A stretch of 64,000 nucleotides of DNA from Agarophyton chilense (taxonomy: Eukaryota; Rhodophyta; Florideophyceae; Gracilariales; Gracilariaceae): the NCBI GenBank assembly GCA_030374765.1, contig JARGXX010000021.1, positions 186,001 through 250,000 of the forward strand. The letters are read 5' to 3'. Of the stretch, positions 32,880-45,211 are shown piece by piece; the first letter of the stretch is position 1; every line of letters begins with the position of its first letter. The notes below the pieces were generated by a model. It was given only the letters and a program-made list of their open reading frames with translations, had not been told where the DNA came from and did not search any database. A program made the position numbers and the translations under genes.

Positions 32880-34718
32880 ATGAAATTGCAGTTCATGTAT
32901 CTAAGCAAACTTTTACAATTCTTAGTTTTCCTACGGCTTGCGGCCACGGCTTTTAGTGGAACAAGCTACAAATCAGCTTTTCGATACCAGTCGGCGACAG
33001 ATGTGAATGATCTGAGCAAGTCTTTGTTCTCTCCACATGAGGATCCTTTGGCTGATGAGGATAGGTGGTCAGCTTTGTCGGATATTCAACGCGAGGCATG
33101 GACAGCGTCAAATGTATTTATCCGCTTTTCAGAAGGAATACGGGACGTTCTACGAGCTACGGCTCACTTGCGTGAGTCTTCCATACTTCTTTACATCAAC
33201 GTTCAGATCATTGCTCCCGAGTATTTTATTACCCCTGAAGAAGAACGGAGGATATCTCACTATGCCACAGCCATGTCTGCTGGATCCAACGGTACTTCTC
33301 TCATGTTCAACGTTTCTATGGCCCCGAAACATTTGTTTAGAAGAGTAGCAATGCATTCCCCTTCAGATGACCCCAATCGCTTTATGGCTCTACTTCAGCA
33401 GACAGCTGCTACGATAGGATCAGCTCACGTCATGTACGTGATTATCAACCACGGTGATGATCCTATCAACCACTATGAAGCTCGGACGCCATTTCTGGGA
33501 ACTGGAAGGACTTCCTGGGTGTTATACACCGTCGAGAAGAAGAAGTCTCTCAACGTCGCGGATCTTCTGTCTTCAATAGAGCACATTGCCGAACGCGTTT
33601 ATGCTCCCAAGCCGCTTTATTTTCCTGTACCTTTTATCCGAGAACTAACTGTTCAAGTTTCCGCTTACACCCCTGGCTTCGAACATCGCGCACGCTGGCT
33701 CGATAACTTTGATTGGAACGGCTTTGAAGATTTTGTGAGGAAGGTTGCTGATCATGGTCAACATCTTCGATTCTCCTCTTCACAGGTGAACAGCGATTGC
33801 CCGGCGTGTGGGAAGGCTTTTCGTGACGCAGAGAAACCTTCCCGAGAATTTGTCAAACGTGCAGCCCTGACTCTCAACGAGAACGCATCTTTGAATCATA
33901 CTTGGGCAAATGGCGTACCCGCTTCTCCCACACGTCAGCGAATTCCCCCAAACACCTTTCGCATGTACGTTTTGGACTTACACAAAACAAGACAAAGTGA
34001 ATCTGTACAGCGTTTAGAAAACAAGCCCTTGTCCTTCTTTCCTGGAATGGGAATCCTGACTCTTCGATCCACCGAAAAAGACTCCGTTGTCGCATTGGAC
34101 ACTCTTTTCGTACAAGCTTTCGCTGCTGCAGTTCACGGCATCTCGGAACCTAACCTTTATCATACTTTGCAACGAGGACAAAGATCAAGTAAACAAGGAA
34201 AGCCCTCCAAGGTCATGGCAGATATCGCAAATCGGTACCTCGTACGCTCTATCGTTGAGACGCGCGTCAACGAGCTCGAAGAAATCATTGAGGGAATTCT
34301 GTATTTTGATATCGACCCTGCCAAGTCACTAGGTGACCTACAATATACATACTTCTCACAACGGGTTAACCTAATGCTACTTAAGCTTCAACATGCACAA
34401 CAAAGCTTGTCAGATGCACATGATGCGGAAACAGCTGTTTACCTTGCCGCTTCTACCATACATGACATTCGAGCCATTCGCGCCGCATTCGACTTGGATG
34501 AAGAAAAAGATTCTTTTGAGCGCTTTCGTGATCCGACTATTAGGTGCCACTTTTCCAGGCTAAAACGAGAAGCTTTGAGAGCGTCATACTTCCTGGAGTC
34601 TGACTCTATGTTGCTTCATATGCTCTGTTGTGTGTTGGTGTTCTTGGGCTCCGCAGGAATATCTAACTTCATCTTATGGAAGTATACCGCTTGGAAACGA
34701 CGAGGAAAACGAGAATAG
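32880..34718 (+). CDS. secretory-pathway type I membrane protein, unknown function
   Basis: The first ATG of the open frame is at 32880, giving 612 residues and no intron. Residues 1-27 look like a signal peptide (LLQFLVFLRLAATAFSG). One transmembrane helix lies near the C-terminus (MLLHMLCCVLVFLGSAGISNFILW split over ~585-605) with a short basic tail (KRRGKRE), so most of the protein would be luminal or extracellular. There is a CPACG cysteine pair in the middle and two N-glycosylation-type sequons early (NGTS, NVSM). I do not recognise a catalytic motif. It is loosely reminiscent of large plant membrane proteins of unknown function, but I cannot show homology. It is the first gene after the transposon field. 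Confidence 0.75.
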   Translation: MKLQFMYLSKLLQFLVFLRLAATAFSGTSYKSAFRYQSATDVNDLSKSLFSPHEDPLADEDRWSALSDIQREAWTASNVFIRFSEGIRDVLRATAHLRESSILLYINVQIIAPEYFITPEEERRISHYATAMSAGSNGTSLMFNVSMAPKHLFRRVAMHSPSDDPNRFMALLQQTAATIGSAHVMYVIINHGDDPINHYEARTPFLGTGRTSWVLYTVEKKKSLNVADLLSSIEHIAERVYAPKPLYFPVPFIRELTVQVSAYTPGFEHRARWLDNFDWNGFEDFVRKVADHGQHLRFSSSQVNSDCPACGKAFRDAEKPSREFVKRAALTLNENASLNHTWANGVPASPTRQRIPPNTFRMYVLDLHKTRQSESVQRLENKPLSFFPGMGILTLRSTEKDSVVALDTLFVQAFAAAVHGISEPNLYHTLQRGQRSSKQGKPSKVMADIANRYLVRSIVETRVNELEEIIEGILYFDIDPAKSLGDLQYTYFSQRVNLMLLKLQHAQQSLSDAHDAETAVYLAASTIHDIRAIRAAFDLDEEKDSFERFRDPTIRCHFSRLKREALRASYFLESDSMLLHMLCCVLVFLGSAGISNFILWKYTAWKRRGKRE

Positions 34719-35005
34719 GTCTACAGTTCGTACGAGGCCTTGAGCCCAAGTTGTAATTGTTGTATAGTGCACTCTATAGGAGCCACACACCTGTAAGGTA
34801 GCCGCAGCTGTTACGATAGCGAGTTTTGACATAGACGATAAAAGAACATGAGACAACGAAGAAATGGTGAGGGCGCAACGGCTTACTGAATAATTTGGTG
34901 GGAAAGGGGTCACAAGTACGACCGAGAGAGCATTGCAAAGGAAGTTCCGAAGGCGACTGCGTAATCACTTGGAACGGCGACGAATACATTGATGACGAAA
35001 CGGAT
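34719..35005. other. convergent intergenic spacer
   Basis: This 287-base gap lies between the 3' ends of the membrane protein and the SWIB gene. Nothing distinctive is seen. Confidence 0.5.
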
Positions 35006-35800
35006 TTACTCTTTTTTCCTCATATGGGGAGAGATTCCACTCATAACCGTCCTGACATTGATGCAATCAGCATTGAAAACTTTGCGCAAGAGGAAATCAC
35101 ATCTGATGGGACGCTCTGGAGGTCCTTGTCCTTGAAGATTGTTCATGTGAATGTATTCCCAAACGGCTTTGACGACTTCATGTCTTGTCAACTCCGGTGC
35201 GCGGCAAACGGCTGCAAGCTCGGGAGTAAGACACATCGGGCGGAAGAGATGTCTACCGGCTTTCCTATCTTCTTCTGCGGTCTGCTTTCGGGCTTGAGAC
35301 TTGGTGCGGGTCTTCTTCTTTTGAGTGCCGTCCGAGGGCTGCCCGTCAAGAAAGGCGCGCTCAATTGCAATGGCCTCCTGAATGTAGCGGCCACCCAATT
35401 GCTCGGGTTTGATGAAATGCGGGGTGGCGTACTTGAGGACTTCGAGTACGGTACATTGGTCGACGCCTAACGCGGACCTAAGAACATCATCGCAGTATAT
35501 AATTCGGCCATCGTTTGGATCCTGCAAGTTGTGCTCCTTGGCGTAAGCGCATATTGCTTTGCTGACGTCGGCGCGCGACTGTGCCTTATCCTCAACGAAG
35601 TGATGCAATGGCTTGGCCGGAACGATGGGGCGGACGTAGCCCGGGATCTTTCCGCGTTTGACGGCCATGTCATGCTGGGGGGAGTCACGGGCGGCGCACA
35701 CGAAACGCGATGGCACGGAGGCGGCATGGGGAATGGGGTGGGGAAGGAACGAAGAAGCAAACGCAGGCAGCCTGACGGAGTGTGACGTCTCGAGAGGCAT
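35006..35800 (-). CDS. tandem SWIB/MDM2-domain protein
   Basis: The first ATG in the frame is at 35800, giving 264 residues; the frame continues upstream without another ATG. Two SWIB folds are visible: residues ~58-132 (AKPLHHFVEDK, VSKAICAYAKEHNLQDPNDG, IYCDDVLRSALG) and ~187-262 (RPMCLTPELAAV, VVKAVWEYIHMNNLQGQ, IRCDFLLRKVFN). A basic linker separates them. Such domains bind partner proteins in chromatin-remodelling complexes. In plants, low-mass SWIB proteins are found in nucleus and plastid. The Ser/Pro-rich N-terminus with Arg (residues 1-40) resembles a plastid transit peptide; targeting is inferred. It is head-to-head with the HECT ligase gene. Confidence 0.85.
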   Translation of the reverse strand: MPLETSHSVRLPAFASSFLPHPIPHAASVPSRFVCAARDSPQHDMAVKRGKIPGYVRPIVPAKPLHHFVEDKAQSRADVSKAICAYAKEHNLQDPNDGRIIYCDDVLRSALGVDQCTVLEVLKYATPHFIKPEQLGGRYIQEAIAIERAFLDGQPSDGTQKKKTRTKSQARKQTAEEDRKAGRHLFRPMCLTPELAAVCRAPELTRHEVVKAVWEYIHMNNLQGQGPPERPIRCDFLLRKVFNADCINVRTVMSGISPHMRKKE

Positions 35801-36325
35801 GTTGAAGTTACAAGGACGCTGAGAAGCGGGGTGAGTTGGGAGGGTGCGTCTCTTCTGGGGAGCCCCGGCTTGTCGCAACTACCTTCGTACTTTCGTAGAA
35901 CGTCGAGGTGAAGCGCTGTTGAGATCGACGTCCAGTGTGGGCGGCGGGCTGAACCAGCCGCTGACGGTAGCTTACAGTAAACGCACCGGTGCGGGAGGCA
36001 TGGGCGTTCAGCGCTGGCACTGGCATTGGCCAGTGGCCACTGGGCCTGCGGCCGCAGCCTCGACAGCCAACGCGCCTGCGAGCGCTCTGCGCGGCTTGCA
36101 CTCGGGTTTTCGTTCGCATTAAAGCGCAGCGCCGCCGCGGCTGGAGGCCATGCGCTTGCCTCAAATCCGCGACGGTCGCAGCTCACCCGTTGCCTCTACT
36201 TCTCCGATCGAGCCGCTCCTCTTCCTCGAGCCACCCCCTGTTCGCTTTTCTCGAGCCGTATCTGTCGCTGTCCTCCCCCCGCGCTTGCCCTGCCCAGCTC
36301 CGCCAGCGCATGGCCCTCTCAGCGT
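35801..36325. promoter_or_regulatory. divergent promoter region, SWIB / HECT ligase
   Basis: This spacer of 525 bases between two oppositely transcribed genes is GC-rich, with no clear TATA box. The short open frames here are in other frames or lack an ATG. Confidence 0.45.
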
Positions 36326-39300
36326 ATGGAGGCGCGTAGAAGAGGCCGAGAAGCTCGTGCTAGCACTGACGACGCGCGTCCGCACCAACCCGACGCCCAC
36401 GAACCTCCTTCCACGCGTTCGCGTTCCCGCCGCGCCGCTACCGCCGCCGCTGCCACCGCCGCTGTTCGTCAACGACTCCCACGCGCAGCTGCCTCCCGCT
36501 CCACCCGCCTCGCACACAATTCGCCTCCTCCCACTCCCACCCCTTCGAGAGACCCCCACCGTCGACCCGCGCGCAGACCTCCGCCTACCGCAACTCATCC
36601 ACCTGCGTCTCGCAAGCGAACAAGGTCTAGTGCCCGGAGGCTTCCGACTCCGCCGCCCCCTGCTGACCCCCAAGCTCAAACGCATTCCCAACGTCCTTCA
36701 AAGAGACCGCGACGCTCATCCACCGCCCGTGCGCGTCCTGCCAACTCCAACGCCCCCGGTCCTTCCACCCCGCCACCAGTTTCTCGTCGTACAAGAGGGA
36801 TGAGTTTCGTCAATCGTTCAGACGCCGCCGACGATTCTCGTGCGGACTCAGGCTCCAACGGAAGGAGTGACGATGGCCCCAGCTCCCTGGGAAGTGACCG
36901 CGCCCCGACTACTCTGCAAGGATTGCTCAGAAGACTGGGCGCTGACCTTCGTGACATATTTCCCAACAATGGCGCTACCTCGCATTCGAGGCTTCAGCAT
37001 TTGAGAACTACCATTGTGGCGCCTGAAAGTCCTGAGCAGCAAATGGAAGCCCTTCAAGAGCTTTGCGAGTTCCTCTCTGTTGGTACAGAAGAGTCTCTTG
37101 TATCTTTCTCTGTCAATCTTTTTGTTACGCCGCTTGTCAACTTGCTTCGCAACGGTTCCAATATAGAAATCAAAATATACGCCGCACGCGCGCTTACTCA
37201 CATGATGGAGGCCCTTCCGTCCTCATCCTCTGCGATAGCGCTCAACGGTGCAGCTGAACCGCTTTGTCAGAATCTTTTGTCAATTGAGTACATAGACCTG
37301 GCTGAACAGTCTTTGTCCGCCTTGCACAAATTGAGTGTTGATTACCCGCAGCAAATCGTGTCAGCAAATGGTTTCGAAGCGGTTTTGTCCTTCATCGACT
37401 TCTTTTCGATAGGTGTACAGAGAATGGCGGCTGCCACTGCTTGTAACCTGTGCCGTCAGCCTCGGGGAGATGCTATGGATATGATCAGTCGTGTACTGCC
37501 TACCATGATGCGATTGCTCAGCTCTGAAGATCAGCGCATTAGAGAATCTGCCGTAGTAGGTTTTACCAAGCTAGCAGAAGCTTATAGATCTTCACCTGAA
37601 AAGCTTGAATCTCTTTGTGGAGATGACCTCGCTCTCATCGAGAAGGTCCTTAGCTTAATTGCACCTCCGTCTCCTCCAGCCCTTTCTCCTCAATCTTATT
37701 CGTCTGCTCTCCGAATGCTCGCTGTCCTGGCTCGCGGGAGTGTCAAGCTTGGACTTCAGATCTTGGACACTGATACTCTCATTATGAAACTGAAGAGTAG
37801 ACTCACGTCGGGGTCCACTATGCATTCTGTAGATTGTCTTAGCCTTGCTGATAGTCTCTTACCGGATACTAATGAGCACGAAAGCCACCAGGGTTCTGCA
37901 ACAAGATCCAGAAGACGGCGATCAATCGGTCCTTCAGCCAATTTCGCTGCAATCGATGCGAAGCGTCGAGAAGCGCTTGAACGAAATTCGACTTCGCTTC
38001 TGTTTTTTGGTACAGAACTGTTTGAGACGTTGATGAGGTTTTACATTTCTTCTGCTGACTCGAATGCCCGGAGATTGACACTGTCTGTTTTGTCCAAGTT
38101 TATCTCCATCTCTCCTCAGGTTGTCCTGAACACGGTAATCATGAATAACGAAGTCGAGCAACAGTCAGAAGAGTCCTTAACTCTTACAGCCGTTCGCTTT
38201 TGTCCATTTGTGGCGGCCCTTCTTGGAGAAAACAGTTCAAAGAGTGAGGCGCTCGTAGGACTGGCGATGACATCTTCTGCGTTGGAGAAGCTGCCATCTT
38301 TGCGAGAGGCATTTGTGCGCGAAGGTGTTGTTCATGAGATTGTTCGACTGGCTGCGATGGACAAAGATAAAGAGGGTGAGAAAGTTGACGAGATTCCAGC
38401 AAGCACTGAAGATGTATCACGAGCCCCCAATGCAGGGTCCTCATCAGGCAGAATCGACCATGTCCACTCTCATAGAGACCATTCTGGAACGGCTATCAAT
38501 TTGCGTGATATGGATTCCGTCTGGACAGCCCTTGCTGCTTTACAACGTGGTTCGACTCACCGAGGTTCTCGCAGTGAAGCTGGGGGTTCACACCATAGAA
38601 TTTCGTCTCGTACACTGCAGGAGCTTCGAATCCCGAATATCTCCTCGCTTCCTACTATGGTTCCAAAAGCAGCACGGTCAATACTAACACAATACCTTGG
38701 TGGTGACGAGGAAAACGCTGTAAATGAAGAACTTCTGAAGAACAGTGTTCTTGACAAACTCAGAGACATATGTGAGTTACTGAACTCTGCGTCGAAAGAA
38801 GAAAGCGAGTGTGATGTTGAGAAGGCAGTTTCTGAGTTCATTTCTGTATTAACTGCAACAGATGGCTTAACCGTGTTTGAGGTATCAAAGAGTGGCATCA
38901 TGGACGCGCTTGCAGGTTTCTTTTCTGCTGATGATTCAAGTGGTTCTTGCGTCCGAACTGGTATGTTTGTCAAGGTCTTGAACAAACACAAGGACAAAAA
39001 GGCCTACACCTCGCTCATCAACGTGGCGCTTGGAGTCTTATCAGCGGAAGAGAAGTTGGATGTTCACACAAATGAGTCTAGCCATGGGACATCTTTTTCA
39101 TCTGTTAATTCTGGCCTGCGGCAACTTACTCAGCCTTTCAAACTAAGATTGAAACGAGCTGCATCTGACGCAGGGGGGGAAAACCTTAGAGACTACTCTA
39201 ATCATATTGTCCTAATTGAGCCGTTAGCAACAATGGCGAGTGTTCAGGACTTCTTATGGCCTCGGGTGCGGGAAGTGGGACGGTCTTCGTCCGGCAGAGG

Positions 39301-42184
39301 TCCAGGAGGACACAGAACACGAAGGACCAGGTCGGCAAGAGAAAACAGTAGAGATGGTTCTTCTCGTGCCGAGGAAGACGCGGAGGGTAATGAGTCTGGC
39401 GTCGACGATGAACATCTTGAAGGGGAAGTTGAGGACGAGCGTTTTCCTGTGGAAGAGTTCTTCGAAGTCGCAGAAGGAATGATGGAAGAAGAAGTTCTTG
39501 CTGAGGGCCAACTTATTGAGAACAGCGATGCGTCTGAGGAAGATGTCAGTTCTGGCGAAGAAGACATGATTGAACAAGACCCCGGAGACAGTGAAGGAAA
39601 TGAACACGATCCATCTGAGACCTTTGACGTTGACCAATTGGCAACATCCTTGCCTCCTGTTGAGCTCGATCATGAGACCTTGGGCCAAGCGCCCGTAAGA
39701 GATACTGCTGGTCAACCCAGCTCCCCTCCGGACCAAAGTATTCGACATGCCTCGGCTTCTCGTCCTAGCAATGATCCGTCTAGAAGTGATGGAAATTTCC
39801 GGTCATACGCAGCTGCTCTGGCAGACAACATCCCTCACGTGCACAATGCCGGTGAGCATACCGGAAGAGGTTCCAGAAGAGTGGGTAGTGTGCGCACTAC
39901 ACCTACTCAAGAACTCTCGTTCTCACTGAATGGGAAGGCTATCCCTCATGAAAGTTCAATTTTAAGTGCAGTTGTTCAATCACATGCGCGTCACCGAGGT
40001 TTAGGACCTGGGCTCTGGATTGATGTTCACACACTTGTCTATTCAGGGAAGCAAGAATCCACCAAGAGCCCCTCTTTTTCGAATTTGTATGTTGAGAACA
40101 ACAATTCCGAGATTCTGGCGGGTGAAGGGAGTAGCTCTGGTCCTGTGCGAAGATCTCAAAGATTGCAGGAGCACAGAGAGCGCTGCAAGATGGTAGGGCA
40201 ACAGAGAGTATGTCGAGACGAAGGTGAAGTTTCCGACGATATCTTGGCCGACATAGCGTTATCAGACAAGCTTGTTCTACCACCTCGAAGATTACTGGCG
40301 GATGGATTGGCGCCACCAATATCTTCTGTTATCGCCGTTCTAAAGCATCTGCACTGGATATCAGAGAAACTGGGTACGAACCTGGAAGCCGTTACCACAG
40401 ACAAATCCTCGAAAGATCACTCTTCTGGTCTTCCACTCCTCTTGGAAGACTCCGAAGTGCAGTTTGTGAGCCACAAATTAACAGCGAAGGTGACTCGACA
40501 GCTATCTGACCCCATTGCTTTATGTGGGGGGATTGTGCCTGTTTGGTGCTTTACGGTTGCGAGAGAGGCGTCTTTCCTTGTGCCGTTTGATACCAGAAGG
40601 ACACTGTTTCAGTCCACGTCACTCGGTGTTTCGCGGGCGCTGCATTTACTACAGATGCGCAACGAAATATCAGGGGTGACCACGCATAGGTCTTCTCGTC
40701 ACCATCGTGAGAGTGAAACAAGGATTGGGCGCATTCAGCGCCAGAAGGTACGAATTCATCGAGACCGAATTCTGGAGTCTGCTATCAAGGTTATGAATAT
40801 GTACTGTTCCCACGGTACAGTCCTGGAGGTAGAATACTTCAATGAGGCCGGAACAGGATTGGGTCCAACTCTTGAGTTTTACACTCTCACTTCGAGGGAA
40901 ATTCAGATGGTGGATCTGAGACTTTGGAGAAGCAGCGGGTCGCAAACGGTCAAGTCGAAAGCGGAATCGGAAACTGTTACCCATTACATACATCAAATTC
41001 GAGATGATGTGCATGTCCCTGTTCGGCATCCTACCACAAGGCGAAGAAGTCGAAGGCAATCAACCAGTGGGGCGGCGGTGAAGTCCACTTCGGTTCTTCA
41101 GATCCATCCTCCAACCTATGTGGTCCCAACTGGCGCCGGACTCTTTCCATCGTGTCTTCCGTTAAGTATCAATGAAGCGCAAAAAGCTGCGTCATCCAAG
41201 ACTTGTTCTCTGTTCCAATTTATTGGTCGTCTTCTTGGTAAGGCAATCATTGATGGTCGTCTACTAGATTTACGGTTTTCGGAAACTTTTTCTGAACTAT
41301 TACTTGCGTACTGCCGCGTTATATTTGACAGCATCGGGTCTCCCAATGCAGATTCATCAGGCGCGTCGTCGACCAGCGAAGGCAGGGCGATGAGCAGTAA
41401 GCGCGAAAGTTCAGCAAGGCTGGAAACAGTGGATCGGAAGAAAGTGTGGCATACGTATACAAGCAGAGTATCTGCTATGAGATTATTGGAAAACGTTGAC
41501 CATCAGCTTGCTGTATCACTTCAGTCTATTCTAAAAATGGTAGAGGACAATGAAGGTGATGCAATTCCAGCACTGTGTCTGACGTTTGTATTGCCCGGTG
41601 ATGACTCTATAGAGCTTGTGAAGGGCGGAAGCAACATCGAGGTGAATGAAAACAATGCTGAAGAGTTTGTGAGAAGGGTGACTTATCATGTACTCTTCGG
41701 CGGGGTGTATCAGCAAGCTGAAGCACTCTTGAGAGGCCTGGGCGAGTTAATTGATATGACAAGTCTGTTGTTGTTTCGAAACGCTGAGCTTGAGCTGCTG
41801 TTTTGCGGCCCATCGTACGAGAAGTGGACGATAGACTTCTTGATTCATTCTACGCGATGCGATCACGGTTTCAGCCACGAGAGCGCAGCGGTCAAGTACT
41901 TTTTGAAACTTCTAACGGAGTTAGACGAAGAAGATCAGCAGCGATTCATTCAGTTCTCTACTGGCTCCCCTGCCCTTCCGCTCGGTGGACTTCGCAGCTT
42001 ACATCCTCGTCTAACGATTGTGAGAAGGACTCCGGAAAGTGGGCATTCGCCAGACCAGTGTCTACCGACTGTGATGACATGCACAAACTATTTCAAGCTT
42101 CCGGAATACAGTTCATATGAAATTGCGAAGAAGCAGGTGTTGTATGCTGTTCGTGAGGGTCAGAGATCATTCCATCTTTCCTAG
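36326..42184 (+). CDS. HECT-type E3 ubiquitin ligase, UFD4/UPL3/TRIP12 family
   Basis: The protein has 1952 residues from the first in-frame ATG (36326) and no intron. After a Pro/Arg/Ser-rich basic head, an armadillo-like helical array runs from ~residue 235 to ~600 (QMEALQELCEFLS, IKIYAARALTHMMEAL, MAAATACNLCRQP). A long low-complexity middle with strongly acidic stretches (~1005-1100) follows. The C-terminal HECT domain covers ~1475-1952 (EVEYFNEAGTGLGPTLEFYTL). It includes the catalytic Cys1919 in LPTVMTCTNYFKLP and the conserved Phe four from the end (FHLS). This architecture is that of UFD4/UPL3/TRIP12, which extend ubiquitin chains on N-degron and fusion substrates. The first ~100 codons of the longer open frame have no ATG and were left out. 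Confidence 0.95.
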   Translation: MEARRRGREARASTDDARPHQPDAHEPPSTRSRSRRAATAAAATAAVRQRLPRAAASRSTRLAHNSPPPTPTPSRDPHRRPARRPPPTATHPPASRKRTRSSARRLPTPPPPADPQAQTHSQRPSKRPRRSSTARARPANSNAPGPSTPPPVSRRTRGMSFVNRSDAADDSRADSGSNGRSDDGPSSLGSDRAPTTLQGLLRRLGADLRDIFPNNGATSHSRLQHLRTTIVAPESPEQQMEALQELCEFLSVGTEESLVSFSVNLFVTPLVNLLRNGSNIEIKIYAARALTHMMEALPSSSSAIALNGAAEPLCQNLLSIEYIDLAEQSLSALHKLSVDYPQQIVSANGFEAVLSFIDFFSIGVQRMAAATACNLCRQPRGDAMDMISRVLPTMMRLLSSEDQRIRESAVVGFTKLAEAYRSSPEKLESLCGDDLALIEKVLSLIAPPSPPALSPQSYSSALRMLAVLARGSVKLGLQILDTDTLIMKLKSRLTSGSTMHSVDCLSLADSLLPDTNEHESHQGSATRSRRRRSIGPSANFAAIDAKRREALERNSTSLLFFGTELFETLMRFYISSADSNARRLTLSVLSKFISISPQVVLNTVIMNNEVEQQSEESLTLTAVRFCPFVAALLGENSSKSEALVGLAMTSSALEKLPSLREAFVREGVVHEIVRLAAMDKDKEGEKVDEIPASTEDVSRAPNAGSSSGRIDHVHSHRDHSGTAINLRDMDSVWTALAALQRGSTHRGSRSEAGGSHHRISSRTLQELRIPNISSLPTMVPKAARSILTQYLGGDEENAVNEELLKNSVLDKLRDICELLNSASKEESECDVEKAVSEFISVLTATDGLTVFEVSKSGIMDALAGFFSADDSSGSCVRTGMFVKVLNKHKDKKAYTSLINVALGVLSAEEKLDVHTNESSHGTSFSSVNSGLRQLTQPFKLRLKRAASDAGGENLRDYSNHIVLIEPLATMASVQDFLWPRVREVGRSSSGRGPGGHRTRRTRSARENSRDGSSRAEEDAEGNESGVDDEHLEGEVEDERFPVEEFFEVAEGMMEEEVLAEGQLIENSDASEEDVSSGEEDMIEQDPGDSEGNEHDPSETFDVDQLATSLPPVELDHETLGQAPVRDTAGQPSSPPDQSIRHASASRPSNDPSRSDGNFRSYAAALADNIPHVHNAGEHTGRGSRRVGSVRTTPTQELSFSLNGKAIPHESSILSAVVQSHARHRGLGPGLWIDVHTLVYSGKQESTKSPSFSNLYVENNNSEILAGEGSSSGPVRRSQRLQEHRERCKMVGQQRVCRDEGEVSDDILADIALSDKLVLPPRRLLADGLAPPISSVIAVLKHLHWISEKLGTNLEAVTTDKSSKDHSSGLPLLLEDSEVQFVSHKLTAKVTRQLSDPIALCGGIVPVWCFTVAREASFLVPFDTRRTLFQSTSLGVSRALHLLQMRNEISGVTTHRSSRHHRESETRIGRIQRQKVRIHRDRILESAIKVMNMYCSHGTVLEVEYFNEAGTGLGPTLEFYTLTSREIQMVDLRLWRSSGSQTVKSKAESETVTHYIHQIRDDVHVPVRHPTTRRRSRRQSTSGAAVKSTSVLQIHPPTYVVPTGAGLFPSCLPLSINEAQKAASSKTCSLFQFIGRLLGKAIIDGRLLDLRFSETFSELLLAYCRVIFDSIGSPNADSSGASSTSEGRAMSSKRESSARLETVDRKKVWHTYTSRVSAMRLLENVDHQLAVSLQSILKMVEDNEGDAIPALCLTFVLPGDDSIELVKGGSNIEVNENNAEEFVRRVTYHVLFGGVYQQAEALLRGLGELIDMTSLLLFRNAELELLFCGPSYEKWTIDFLIHSTRCDHGFSHESAAVKYFLKLLTELDEEDQQRFIQFSTGSPALPLGGLRSLHPRLTIVRRTPESGHSPDQCLPTVMTCTNYFKLPEYSSYEIAKKQVLYAVREGQRSFHLS

Positions 42185-42271
42185 AATGTTTGTTAGGTTA
42201 TGCTAGCTAGCGGGCCGTGAGCCTGTAGCCAGTAAAGCTTTTCTGCTTTCAAAATTGAGATGTTTATTAAA

Positions 42272-44299
<2,028 letters not shown>

Positions 44300-45211
44300 T
44301 TAGCTGAACGGCACAGGGGCGCCGTCGCCGAGTAGCAGCAACGCGAGCGCTGTGGCGCAAGCCGCAACGGCGATGTTGTCGTCGCCGCCGAAACGCTCCG
44401 CTAACAGCTCTGCTGCGGCGCAGAGCACGGCGATGAGCGCGACGGCGGCGACGGAGCCCGGCGTAGGTGTGTGAGCAAGTCCGAAGCGCGAGAACCACCA
44501 AAGAAGCGCCACGCTGGCCGCGGCGGCGCCGACCACGAACGCGGCGCTGCCGGCGGCGCTCTTCTCGCTGGCGGGCCACTTGAGCGAGGGCAGGCGGCGC
44601 CCCACCACCTCGGCCAGCCCGTCGCCCACGCACATGTTGGCCACTGCCACCGCCGCGGCCGCGCTTTGCCACAGCAACGCCGTCAGCAACAGCAACACCA
44701 CGCTGTACGCCAGCGGACCCTGCAACGCCTCAGCGGCGCGTCCACCGCGCGACAGCGCGCGCGCCAGCGCGCTGCGGCTCGACGCAGCCGCAGAAAGTCC
44801 GGATACCAACAGCACCAGCGAGAAAAGAAGTGGCACGGCCGTGGCCAACGCGCGCGCGCCCGCGCCTTCGCTGTACAGCGGCCACAACGCCAGGAACGCA
44901 GGGCCGCAGCTGATGTGGATCACCTTGCGCGTGGTGCGAGATGAAACTACGTCCGCCGCCGTGAGGCGCTGCCACGCGCCTAGCCACACAGTCACCGCGC
45001 CCAGAATGGCCGCCGTGAGCGCGGCGTCGTGCGAGTTGGGCACAGACCACTCGGGCAGCAGCATGGCGCGCGTTGACATTGGTCGCGACGCACTTCGACG
45101 CGGAGCCACGCGATGCAGCGCGGGGCGCGCGCGATGCAGATGGCGGCGCTGCGGACAGAGGCGCGCATCGCGGCGCACAAGCGACGGCGCTGCGAAGCTC
45201 GCCGCCTTCAT
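44300..45211 (-). CDS. phytol/farnesol kinase-like polyprenol kinase, plastid
   Basis: The protein has 303 residues from the ATG at 45211. A basic, Ser/Arg/Ala-rich leader of ~50 residues precedes about seven hydrophobic helices. Family boxes are RKVIHISCGPAFLALWPL and the signature NMCVGDGLAEVVGRRLPS, then LKWPASEKSAAGSAAF. These match CTP-dependent kinases of the dolichol/phytol kinase superfamily, closest in appearance to VTE5-type phytol kinase, which recycles phytol for tocopherol and fatty-acid phytyl esters. The related phytyl-phosphate kinase (VTE6) or farnesol kinase cannot be excluded by eye. Head-to-head with Notchless; same strand as PDS, another plastid isoprenoid gene. Very high GC. 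Confidence 0.8.
   Translation of the reverse strand: MKAASFAAPSLVRRDARLCPQRRHLHRARPALHRVAPRRSASRPMSTRAMLLPEWSVPNSHDAALTAAILGAVTVWLGAWQRLTAADVVSSRTTRKVIHISCGPAFLALWPLYSEGAGARALATAVPLLFSLVLLVSGLSAAASSRSALARALSRGGRAAEALQGPLAYSVVLLLLTALLWQSAAAAVAVANMCVGDGLAEVVGRRLPSLKWPASEKSAAGSAAFVVGAAAASVALLWWFSRFGLAHTPTPGSVAAVALIAVLCAAAELLAERFGGDDNIAVAACATALALLLLGDGAPVPFS

Noticed and set aside
34895-35470. 191-codon plus-strand open frame
   Set aside because: It overlaps the SWIB gene on the opposite strand and has no motif of its own.
35467-36186. 239-codon minus-strand frame over the SWIB/HECT spacer
   Set aside because: It overlaps the SWIB start in another frame, is compositionally biased by high GC, and has no recognisable domain.
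36026-36325. 100-codon upstream extension of the HECT ligase frame
   Set aside because: There is no ATG in it; the first ATG is at 36326. Likewise for the 100 codons before the kinase ATG at 59437.
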